Shown: positions 1-6,171 of the stretch, one piece after another
How positions within the stretch are numbered: position 1 is the stretch's first letter
How the letters are laid out: every line of letters starts with the position of its first letter
Made by a program: the position numbers and the translations under genes
Source: an uncultured Clostridia bacterium
Lineage (GTDB): Bacteria > Bacillota > Clostridia > Christensenellales > Borkfalkiaceae
Reading direction: 5' to 3'
DNA length: 13,321 bases
NCBI GenBank assembly: GCA_947177825.1
Contig: CAMWWA010000020.1
Location: 1 to 13,321 of the forward strand
Notes under the pieces: model-generated
The model's database searches: none
Seen by the model: only the letters and a program-made list of their open reading frames with translations
Told to the model about the DNA's origin: nothing

Positions 1-1019
1 TGCTCTTCGGGAATGGGCTTGGAATAGTAATAACCCTGCAAATAGTCGCAACCCAGAGCAACCAGCGCGTCCACCATCTGCTTGGTTTCCACACCCTCCG
101 CAACAATCTTGGTGCCCAGACTGTGGAGCATAGGCATATAGTGCTGTAAAATCGGCTCGTACTTCTTGGTGCTCATATAAGCCCAGACGAGAGATTTATC
201 AAGCTTAACCACGTCAAACGGGAAGTTTATAAGGTATTCGACAGATGCAAAGCCCGTTCCGAAGTCGTCCAGCGAAATGGTGAAGCCGTTGGAATGCAGC
301 TCGTTAAGCTTGGTCTGCAGCATTGCGTAGGACTGCGCCGAAGCCGTTTCCGTAATTTCCAGATTGACCATGGAGCGCGGCACGTCGTACTTCTTTAACG
401 TCTGCTCGATATCGCTGATAATTTCGGGGTGCATACACTGTATGACCGAAAGGTTTATATCGACGAACCTGATGCCCAGCTTTGCAAGCTCCCTGCCCTT
501 GATAAAGCTGCAGACGTGCTCGATAACGAACCTGCCCACCTCTATTATCTTGCCGTTCTGTTCGGCAATGGGAATAAATTCGTCGGGGCTGATAAAGCCG
601 AGTTCGTCGTCCCTGAGCCTTATAAGCGCCTCGCAGCCGCTGAAGGTGTTGTCAGTTACGCAGAAGATGGGCTGGTAATACACTTCGAACGACTTGTTGT
701 TGATAGCCTTCTGAATTGCGAAATCCACAAGCTCGCGCCTGCGCGCCTTTTCTATTGCGTTCGAGTCGGCAATAATAATTTCTTCCGAAACGTTTATGCT
801 GTTGCGGTAGTACCTGATAAGGTCCTCAACCTCGGAAAGCTTGTTTGTAACTTCGGGGAAGTCAATAAGGCAGGCGATAGCCGTAAGGTGCACTTCGGTA
901 TTGGCGACCGAAACGGGTTTTTCGAAAATGCCGGAATAGCGTGAAGCGAAATGCTCGTATTCTTCAAACGTATTGAACATTACGGCAAAGCGCACGCCGC
1001 TCAGACGGTATAAATACTG
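1..1019 (-). CDS. EAL domain (cyclic-di-GMP phosphodiesterase) half of an interrupted GGDEF-EAL gene; runs off the left edge
   Basis: This frame stays open for 339 codons directly after an in-frame TGA at 1022-1020 and leaves the window without a stop. The first about 50 residues finish a degenerate GGDEF domain: the signature loop reads RLSGVRF instead of R-GGDEF, so cyclase activity is unlikely. An EAL domain follows with the family's key residues visible: CEALIRL (EAL codons at 632-624), DINLS, LEITET, DDFGTG (269-252), VVKLDKS, and the late VAEGVE and LQGYYYSKP stretches. The expected activity is hydrolysis of cyclic-di-GMP to pGpG. No good ribosome site is seen for separate translation: the first ATG in frame (980-978) has no Shine-Dalgarno and lies inside the GGDEF fold. 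The piece is therefore expressed only by readthrough, by a weak internal start, or not at all. Family assignment is firm; whether it is functional is open. Confidence 0.85.
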
Positions 1020-1928
1020 TCACTTTTTCAGAAGTGCGCGCAATCTGTCGGCAACTTCCTTTATTACCTGGTTGCCGCCGTTGAGCCCGAACGACGAGTT
1101 GATAACCGTCATATTGTTGACTTCCATTGCAAACAGGAAGAAATGCTGGTTTGCGGAAATGCGCATGTTGCCGCGGCGGTTGAACGAACGCGCGTTGAAC
1201 GCTCCGCTGGTTGCGTCCAGCTCGTCTTCGGGGCGCTGCAAGGTTACGTAAATAAGCAGTACCGCTATTGCAAGAGCAAAGTTGCTAAGCTGAATTCTGC
1301 GCACAAGGAACTGAATAAGTATTGCGATTATGTTAAGTATCGCGAAGAAATAGATATTCAGCTGTCTTGTTTTGCTGAGCTTTTTGCGCTGTAAAATGCC
1401 GAGGGACAGAGAGAACGCAAGCGCGATAATCTGCGAGCCGTAAATAATTCCCTCGTAAGCGTATTTAATATTGTTGGGAACCGCCCTGTAACCGTACGTA
1501 AACAGGCTGACGGTTGCAAATATGACGCCAGCCACCGTCATAACGAACAGAACGTTTGCGACGGCGTAGCACCACCTGGGAATACGCACATTGTCGTATA
1601 TGACCGCAACGGCGTACACCACGAACACGACGCCCGTAACGTTGTAACCGAGATAGTTGATTGCAACAAGTAGATTGCCCAGCCATACGGGACAGCCCGT
1701 AACGCTTAGCGCAATGACCGCCGTGAAATCCAGCACCGAGGAAACTATCGTGCAGATTGCAAGCGTTAAGAACAGGTGCGTCGTTCTGCCGTGTATTTTT
1801 TTACTTACTATGTAATTTATCAGCACGACCACGCCTAAAATAATGGCGCACAAATCAAAGCTGGCGTAAATAAAGTTTTGCAGTTTCACAGTATAATCAC
1901 CACCGATTAACATTACGTTATTTAACAT
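1020..1928 (-). CDS. Seven-TM sensor plus start of a degenerate GGDEF domain; 5' half of the interrupted GGDEF-EAL gene
   Basis: This 302-residue reading frame starts with ATG 11 bases after a strong GGGGGAGG site. About seven hydrophobic segments are visible (roughly residues 19-41, 51-76, 83-111, 119-142, 161-179, 192-209 and 216-231), so it should sit in the cytoplasmic membrane as a sensor or anchor. From about residue 235 it enters a GGDEF-like fold: the LDATSGAFNARSF stretch corresponds to the usual D-LTGL-NR-F, and the MEVNNMTVINSSFGLNGGNQVI region matches the D-D-FK-IND-GH-GD segment with its acidic residues replaced. It ends at TGA (1022-1020), exactly before the beta strand that carries the GGDEF loop. 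The next codons in the same frame complete that domain and continue into an EAL domain, so this is one gene with a stop inside it, not a natural short protein. A nonsense mutation or an assembly error explains it best; programmed readthrough is not excluded. Confidence 0.8.
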   Translation of the reverse strand: MLNNVMLIGGDYTVKLQNFIYASFDLCAIILGVVVLINYIVSKKIHGRTTHLFLTLAICTIVSSVLDFTAVIALSVTGCPVWLGNLLVAINYLGYNVTGVVFVVYAVAVIYDNVRIPRWCYAVANVLFVMTVAGVIFATVSLFTYGYRAVPNNIKYAYEGIIYGSQIIALAFSLSLGILQRKKLSKTRQLNIYFFAILNIIAILIQFLVRRIQLSNFALAIAVLLIYVTLQRPEDELDATSGAFNARSFNRRGNMRISANQHFFLFAMEVNNMTVINSSFGLNGGNQVIKEVADRLRALLKK

Positions 1929-1965
1929 AACGCTTTACGCCTCCCCCTTTGATTTTACACTATAT

Positions 1966-1994
1966 ATTGTATAGCACTAAAATTTATTTGGCAA
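1966..1994 (-). promoter_or_regulatory. Sigma-A type promoter for the GGDEF-EAL gene
   Basis: Read on the minus strand, TTGCCA (1994-1989) and TACAAT (1971-1966) are separated by 17 bases, five of six matches to each consensus hexamer. Transcription would start near 1959, about 30 bases before the ATG at 1928, and includes the GGGGGAGG ribosome site. The rest of the 1929-2032 gap holds no convincing terminator for the upstream mreB-like gene. Confidence 0.6.
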
Positions 1995-2032
1995 ACGAAA
2001 ACGCTAACTTATTTAAGAAATTGTTTCCGCGC

Positions 2033-3040
2033 TCAGTCCACCGTGGCGACTCTTGCACACAGGTCGGGACTCGATAGCACGGAGCTGCCGCCTATTACGG
2101 AAGCGAGAGCGGGCTCCTCGCACACGTTCACCTTAATTTCCAGCCCCTTCGAGAAGTATTCGGGGAAACCGTCCAGCTTGGAAAGTCCGCCCGAAAGGTA
2201 GACGCCGCCGTCCACTACCGAGGACGAAACCTCGGCGGGAAGCTCGGAAAGCACCGCGCGCACGTACTCTATAATCTTATCCACGTACAGCTTTATAACG
2301 TCCTCTAGCTGCGAGGAATTGACGGCGGTCTGCGCCGGTTCGCCCGTGCTCACGTCCCTGCCCGTGACTACCATCATCTTGTTGTCGTCCTCGAACAGAC
2401 TGCCGACTACGTTTTTAAGCTTTTCCGCGGTATTCGCGCCTATCTTGACGTCGAAATTTTCGGAAAGCAAATCCATTATATGCACGTCGATATTGCCGCC
2501 GCCGAGATTGACCGTAAAGCCCGAAATAATCCCGTCGAGAGAGAATACCGAAATATCCGTCTTGCCGTAACCCACGTCCACACAGAACACGGGCGAGGTT
2601 GCCGAAAGCGCAACGTTATGACCGAGCACCGCGGCAAAGGGCGTGCGCGTAAAGTACACTCTGCCTATTCCGCACTCCTTAGCGACGTCGATATACTTTT
2701 TGCGCAGCTTTTTGGAGGCGCTACAAGGCACCACGAACATAATTTCCGTCTGCTTTGCCTTGCGCGGAGTTATCTCTATTTTTTCGAGGAAATGCGCCAA
2801 AAGCGCGGCAAGCAGGTTGGGCTGAACTATGTCGCCCTCGCACACGGGATTGATTATGCGCGTGTTTTTTGCCGCCCTGCCCGAAAGCGCGCGTGCCGTG
2901 TCGCCGAACGCCTTTATGGTGACGTTTCCTTCACGGTCGCTCTGAATGGCAACGCACGTGGCTTCGGAGAGCACTACTCCGCAACCCACTATACTTATTT
3001 TGGTTATCCACGAACCGAAATCTATTACCAGTCTATTCAT
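2033..3040 (-). CDS. Divergent MreB-like actin homologue
   Basis: A 335-residue member of the MreB/actin ATPase superfamily, the usual MreB length. Visible landmarks: phosphate-1 motif IDFGSWITK (residues 6-14), the MreB-type stretch GCGVVLSEATCVAI (19-32), a connecting segment INPVCEGDIV (63-72), phosphate-2 motif VDVGYGKTDISV (154-165) and adenosine motif YLSGGLSKLDGF (281-292). It is clearly not the canonical MreB: the conserved EEP-AAAIG segment reads RTPFAAVLG (132-140), and GGGTTE reads GYGKTD. I start it at ATG 3040-3038, because residues before this belong to the maf frame and family homology begins here. It overlaps the end of maf by 8 bases (maf stop TAG 3035-3033), so translation is probably coupled; its own ribosome site is weak. 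A role in cell shape or as an accessory filament protein is inferred from family and from the maf neighbourhood. It stops at TGA 2035-2033. Confidence 0.8.
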   Translation of the reverse strand: MNRLVIDFGSWITKISIVGCGVVLSEATCVAIQSDREGNVTIKAFGDTARALSGRAAKNTRIINPVCEGDIVQPNLLAALLAHFLEKIEITPRKAKQTEIMFVVPCSASKKLRKKYIDVAKECGIGRVYFTRTPFAAVLGHNVALSATSPVFCVDVGYGKTDISVFSLDGIISGFTVNLGGGNIDVHIMDLLSENFDVKIGANTAEKLKNVVGSLFEDDNKMMVVTGRDVSTGEPAQTAVNSSQLEDVIKLYVDKIIEYVRAVLSELPAEVSSSVVDGGVYLSGGLSKLDGFPEYFSKGLEIKVNVCEEPALASVIGGSSVLSSPDLCARVATVD

Positions 3041-3590
3041 CTGCAAGTACTTCTTCGATAATTTTTTTAACCGTATCCACGGGCAAACCGACAACGTTAG
3101 TATAACTGCCCGAATAGCTTTGAACCACGCCGCCGTCCTGTATGCCGTAGCTGCCAGCCTTATCCATAGGCGAACCGCCCGCAACGTAGCTGTTTATAAA
3201 GTCTTCCGAAAGGTCGTTGAAGCGCACTTCCGTCTTTTCGCTTGAGGTTATCTTTTTGTTTGAGCAGCGCACGCACACGCCCGTTATGACCGAATGCGTT
3301 TTGCCCGAAAGCATACGCAAGGTCGCGGCGGCGTCCTCCGCGCTCTTCGGCTTGCCCAAAATTACGCCGTTATAGACGACAATCGTATCGCACCCGATAA
3401 CGAGAGCAGCTCTATTCTTTTCAAACACCTCGCCGCACTTGTTTTCGGCAAGCTTTTGCGCAACGCGCTCGGGAGGGAGCGAATAATCCGCGCACTCCTC
3501 GCCTTTCGCCGGAATAATTTCGAAATCTTTTACTATGCGTGAAAGCAGTTCCCTGCGCCGCGGCGACGCGCTTGCAAGTATAATTTTCAT
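3033..3590 (-). CDS. maf: Maf family nucleoside triphosphate pyrophosphatase
   Basis: 185 residues, full length for Maf. Maf proteins hydrolyse (d)NTPs, often dTTP, UTP and modified nucleotides, to the monophosphate and pyrophosphate, a house-cleaning role in the cytoplasm linked to septation control. Visible motifs: LASASPRRRELL (residues 5-16), catalytic-site GCDTIVVYNG (66-75), LGKPKSAEDA (79-88), KTHSVITGV (97-105), DKAGSYGIQ (143-151) and the closing YTNVVGLPV (163-171). The start at MKIILASASP fits the family N-terminus, but there is no clear Shine-Dalgarno before it; the preceding bases contain a hairpin downstream of ppx. The 3' end overlaps the MreB-like gene by 8 bases. The maf-mreB arrangement is known from Bacillus and many other Bacillota, which supports both calls. 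Confidence 0.93.
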   Translation of the reverse strand: MKIILASASPRRRELLSRIVKDFEIIPAKGEECADYSLPPERVAQKLAENKCGEVFEKNRAALVIGCDTIVVYNGVILGKPKSAEDAAATLRMLSGKTHSVITGVCVRCSNKKITSSEKTEVRFNDLSEDFINSYVAGGSPMDKAGSYGIQDGGVVQSYSGSYTNVVGLPVDTVKKIIEEVLADE

Positions 3591-3602
3591 AAACGCGTTA
3601 GT

Positions 3603-3626
3603 GAAAATGCCGCCTTTTAAGCGGCA
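3603..3626 (-). terminator. Hairpin between ppx and maf, likely (partial) intrinsic terminator
   Basis: On the minus strand TGCCGC (3626-3621) and GCGGCA (3613-3608) form a six-pair GC-rich stem with a seven-base loop, followed by TTTT (3607-3604). It begins 11 bases after the ppx stop and ends 13 bases before the maf ATG. The T tract is short, so it may only attenuate readthrough into maf. The plus strand also has a T tract after the stem (CTTTTATA). Confidence 0.5.
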
Positions 3627-3637
3627 CTTTTATATAA

Positions 3638-5152
3638 TTACAGTATTTCGAGATTCTTTCTGAACGACTTTTTGAACTCCGCGCTTGCGGCAAGAGCGTC
3701 GCGTATTTCAAGCGAAGCGTCGCCCTCGACTTCGGTCTTCATAATAACCGAGTCGCCCAGAATGTCGCAGTTGATGCCCTTTACCACGCCTGCCATGCTT
3801 CTGTCCAGACTTTCGGCAATGCGCAGCATTACGCCCAGTCTTTTGACGATTTCGATATCGTCCTCCTGCAGGACGTCGCGGTAGCAATTCCAATTGTAGG
3901 CGTTGATGTCCTCCTTCTTGTGACAGCAAGCCGTGAACGCCGCAAGCACTATTTCCCTGTGGGTTACGCCGTAGAGGGTTGAATTTAAAATCATATAGCA
4001 GCTGTGGCGCTGGTGGTTGTAGTATTTGATGCGCATGCCGCAGTCGTGCAGCATTGCCGCAACCTTAAGCACTTTTAAGTACTGACGGGGGAACTTGTGA
4101 AGCACCCTTAACTGCTTGAAGAGCTGAACGCTTAAATTTACCACGTGCTCCACGTGGCGCTCGTCACAGTCGTAATATTTTACTAACGTGGTGAGCGAAT
4201 AATTCATTACGTCCAGAATGGGCTTATCAACCGTGGCGGGGAACGCCTGGTTGAACATTATGCCCTCGCGCAAACCCGAGCCCGAGAACGTGAAGTTGGT
4301 GAAATTGAGCCTTTGAACAAAGGTCTTTATGATTGCAAACGCCGCGGGAAGAATGTCCGCGCGCTCCGCAGAAAGTCCCTTTATCTTCTTTTTCTTGTCG
4401 AGGTCGAGCACCTTTATCATATCGTAAACGGGATAAAAATCCTCCGCCTGCAAATTGAAGTTATGCACGATATCCAGCGGATACTTGTGCACCATTTTAT
4501 TTATTTTGAAAAGGTTTCTGAAGGAACCGCCCACGCCTATCATCTGCGCGTCGGGGTCTATTTCGCCCAGCCAATCCACTTCGTTAAGCTTTTCAAGGAA
4601 GAATTCCTCCATCTTGGCAGCCTGCTCCTCGGGGCGAAGCTCCTCGCCCGAGAAAAGGTCGGTCAAAGTGACCGCGCCGAAGGGTATGGTGGCAAACCGC
4701 AGCATATTCCTGCGGTTATAATATATAATTTTGGTGGAGCCGCCGCCGATTTCCAGGATTACGCCCTTGGGGATATCCATGGTGTTGATAACGCCGCGGT
4801 AAACTAAAACCGCCTCCTCCTCTGCGGAAAGAACGCGCAGCTTTACGCCGCAACTCGTCTGAATTTCGTCAAGGAAAGAACGCTGGTTTTTAGCCCTGCG
4901 CACCGCTTCGGTGGCAACGCCTATGATACGGGTTACGCCGCTGACGTCGCAGAGGCGCTTGAACATTCTTAAAGTTTTAACCGTTTCGGCAACGCGCTGG
5001 GGCTTTAAAAAGCCGTCGCGCTCCATATCCTGACCTAAACGCACGCTCTCTTTAAGCTCGTCGACCACCATGAAAAAACCGTCCTCGAAAAGGTTGACGA
5101 TTACCAGTCTTGCAGAGTTCGAACCAAGGTCGATAATTCCTATTTTTTCCAC
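3638..5152 (-). CDS. ppx: Ppx/GppA-family exopolyphosphatase with C-terminal HD-type domain
   Basis: 504 residues, matching the two-part Ppx/GppA plus HD architecture. The enzyme family removes terminal phosphate from polyphosphate or pppGpp in the cytoplasm. N-terminal actin-like fold: phosphate-1 IIDLGSNSARLVIV (residues 6-19), VRLGQDM (37-43), GVATEAVR (78-85), the catalytic-acid region LSAEEEAVLVYRG (108-120), phosphate-2 EIGGGSTK (134-141) and GSGLREGI (291-298). The C-terminal helical part has an HD-like core, AAMLHDCG (365-372) with later His380 and His383. The phosphate-2 motif is unusual: the family norm is DIGGGSTE. Start is GTG (5152-5150), nine bases after AAAGGAG; no better start lies upstream. 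It has its own promoter. Polyphosphatase versus pppGppase specificity cannot be decided from sequence, so the symbol is a family label. Confidence 0.88.
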   Translation of the reverse strand: MEKIGIIDLGSNSARLVIVNLFEDGFFMVVDELKESVRLGQDMERDGFLKPQRVAETVKTLRMFKRLCDVSGVTRIIGVATEAVRRAKNQRSFLDEIQTSCGVKLRVLSAEEEAVLVYRGVINTMDIPKGVILEIGGGSTKIIYYNRRNMLRFATIPFGAVTLTDLFSGEELRPEEQAAKMEEFFLEKLNEVDWLGEIDPDAQMIGVGGSFRNLFKINKMVHKYPLDIVHNFNLQAEDFYPVYDMIKVLDLDKKKKIKGLSAERADILPAAFAIIKTFVQRLNFTNFTFSGSGLREGIMFNQAFPATVDKPILDVMNYSLTTLVKYYDCDERHVEHVVNLSVQLFKQLRVLHKFPRQYLKVLKVAAMLHDCGMRIKYYNHQRHSCYMILNSTLYGVTHREIVLAAFTACCHKKEDINAYNWNCYRDVLQEDDIEIVKRLGVMLRIAESLDRSMAGVVKGINCDILGDSVIMKTEVEGDASLEIRDALAASAEFKKSFRKNLEIL

Positions 5153-5223
5153 TATATTACGCTCCTTTCGGACGGCGAGAAAAGCGCCCGAACAAAAGTA
5201 AAATTACCTGCCGACGGAAAGCC

Positions 5224-5249
5224 TTTTTTACGCACAAAAGTGTAAAAAA
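5224..5249. other. Inverted repeat in the ppx 5' untranslated region
   Basis: A ten-pair imperfect hairpin: arms at 5224-5235 and 5240-5249, AAAA loop on the plus strand and a two-base GC bulge (5232-5233). It would lie in the roughly 110-base leader of the ppx transcript. It lacks a following T tract on the minus strand, so it is not a standard terminator. It is mostly A-T pairs and may be chance. Confidence 0.25.
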
Positions 5250-5270
5250 ATATTCTTTCCACTATGCGGA

Positions 5271-5299
5271 ATTATATCACTTGCAGTCGGTTTTGTATA
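5271..5299 (-). promoter_or_regulatory. Sigma-A type promoter for ppx
   Basis: On the minus strand TATACA (5299-5294, four of six to TTGACA) and a perfect TATAAT (5276-5271) are spaced by 17 bases. The predicted start near 5264 gives a leader of about 110 bases before the GTG start of ppx. A 19-base palindrome sits 15 bases upstream of the -35 hexamer. Confidence 0.5.
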
Positions 5300-5314
5300 T
5301 ACATAAACGAATTT

Positions 5315-5333
5315 TTTGTGCAACTTGCACAAA
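5315..5333. repeat. 19-base perfect palindrome, candidate operator
   Basis: TTTGTGCAACTTGCACAAA: nine-base arms around a single central base, with no mismatch. It lies in the ppx-folBK gap, just upstream of the ppx -35 hexamer. A one-base loop cannot form an RNA hairpin with the full stem, and the site is followed by A residues on the minus strand, so an intrinsic terminator is unlikely. Dyad symmetry of this type suggests binding by a dimeric regulator. Further TGCAA copies lie nearby at 5342-5346 on the plus strand and at the start of the 5281 line. Confidence 0.5.
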
Positions 5334-5343
5334 TATGAGGGTG

Positions 5344-5369
5344 CAAAAAGGCGAAAATTAACCTTTTTG
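5344..5369 (-). terminator. Possible weak terminator after the folate operon
   Basis: Arms CAAAAAGG (5344-5351) and CCTTTTTG (5362-5369) form an eight-pair stem with a ten-base loop, starting five bases after the folBK stop. The T residues are within the stem, as in bidirectional terminators. Only three G-C pairs hold it, so strength is doubtful. Confidence 0.4.
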
Positions 5370-5373
5370 ATTG

Positions 5374-6171
5374 TTACATATCGGAAACGCGTTTACCCGT
5401 GACGGGACAAACCAAGCCGGGGACTATCTGCTTTAAGGGAATAAGCACGAAATCACGGCTTTTATAATCGGGGTGGGGAATGGAAAGTCCCTCCTCCCTG
5501 ACGACTTTATTTCCGAAAAATATTATATCTATATCCAGCGTTCTGTCGCCCCAGCGCACTTCGCGCTTTCTGCCGAATTTCGCTTCAATTTCGTGAATAC
5601 TATTTAAAAGCCCGCGCGGAGAGACAAGGCACTCGGTTAAAACCGCACAGTTTAAAAATTCGTTTTGCGCCGCGCCGCCGTATGGCTCAGTTTGAATATA
5701 GTCCGAAACCTTTATAACCTTTACGCCGCGCAGCGAAGAAAGCTCTTTTATTGCGCCGTCGAGCGTTGCTTTTTTGTCGCCCTCGCTGGAACCGAGAGAT
5801 AGCACAACGTTATTCCTTTCCACCCTTGCCGTAACCGAAATATCCGAAAAGGGCAGACCGACAGGCGCCTGCGGCTTGTGCACGGTGACCTCCGCCGCCT
5901 TAATTTTTGCATATTTTTCGACTATGGTAAAAGCCGCGCCGTGCGCAAGGCGTTCGATAAGATTGAAAGTATTTTGCTTGCAGAAATCCGTTACTATTTC
6001 ACACACCTCGGCGTAGTTGACGGTGTCGTTGACGTCGTCGCTCTTTGCCGCGGATAAAGTATCGCAGTCTATGGAAATATCGAAAACGAAGGGTTGCGGA
6101 TTGGTCTTTTCCTGCGGCAGAACGCCGTGGCAGGCGGTGACTTTAAGCCCCTTTATATCAATTGCGCTCAT
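5374..6171 (-). CDS. folBK: Bifunctional dihydroneopterin aldolase / HPPK (FolB-FolK fusion)
   Basis: A 265-residue fusion. Residues 1 to about 118 are FolB, which cleaves 7,8-dihydroneopterin to 6-hydroxymethyl-dihydropterin and glycolaldehyde: ACHGVLPQE (13-21), Tyr53, NLIERLA (70-76) and the catalytic Lys99 in VHKPQAP are visible. Residues from about 121 are FolK, which transfers pyrophosphate from ATP to that product: VVLSLGSSEGD (122-132), YIQTEPYGGAAQNEFLN (158-174), and RWGDRTLDIDI (206-216) with the metal-binding Asp213 and Asp215. The glycine-rich start LGSSEGD replaces the common LGSN-GD. I start at ATG 6171-6169 because AGGAGGAG lies just before it, although the frame is open further upstream inside folP. 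It overlaps the folP stop by 14 bases, so the two are probably translationally coupled. Fusion makes consecutive pathway steps share one chain. Confidence 0.92.
   Translation of the reverse strand: MSAIDIKGLKVTACHGVLPQEKTNPQPFVFDISIDCDTLSAAKSDDVNDTVNYAEVCEIVTDFCKQNTFNLIERLAHGAAFTIVEKYAKIKAAEVTVHKPQAPVGLPFSDISVTARVERNNVVLSLGSSEGDKKATLDGAIKELSSLRGVKVIKVSDYIQTEPYGGAAQNEFLNCAVLTECLVSPRGLLNSIHEIEAKFGRKREVRWGDRTLDIDIIFFGNKVVREEGLSIPHPDYKSRDFVLIPLKQIVPGLVCPVTGKRVSDM

Noticed and set aside
1020..1022. Selenocysteine or code reassignment explaining the in-frame TGA
   Set aside because: Five other genes end properly in TGA and tryptophan is encoded by TGG; I see no evident selenocysteine insertion hairpin after the stop and the position is not a known selenocysteine site in the GGDEF family.
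2319..3061. Plus-strand open frames opposite the mreB-like gene and similar antisense ORFs throughout
   Set aside because: They mirror real minus-strand genes, lack recognisable domains and ribosome sites, and have arginine- or serine-rich compositions typical of shadow frames.
3041..3184. Longer start for the mreB-like gene
   Set aside because: The extension is maf coding sequence read in another frame and shows no MreB similarity; homology starts at MNRLVIDFG.
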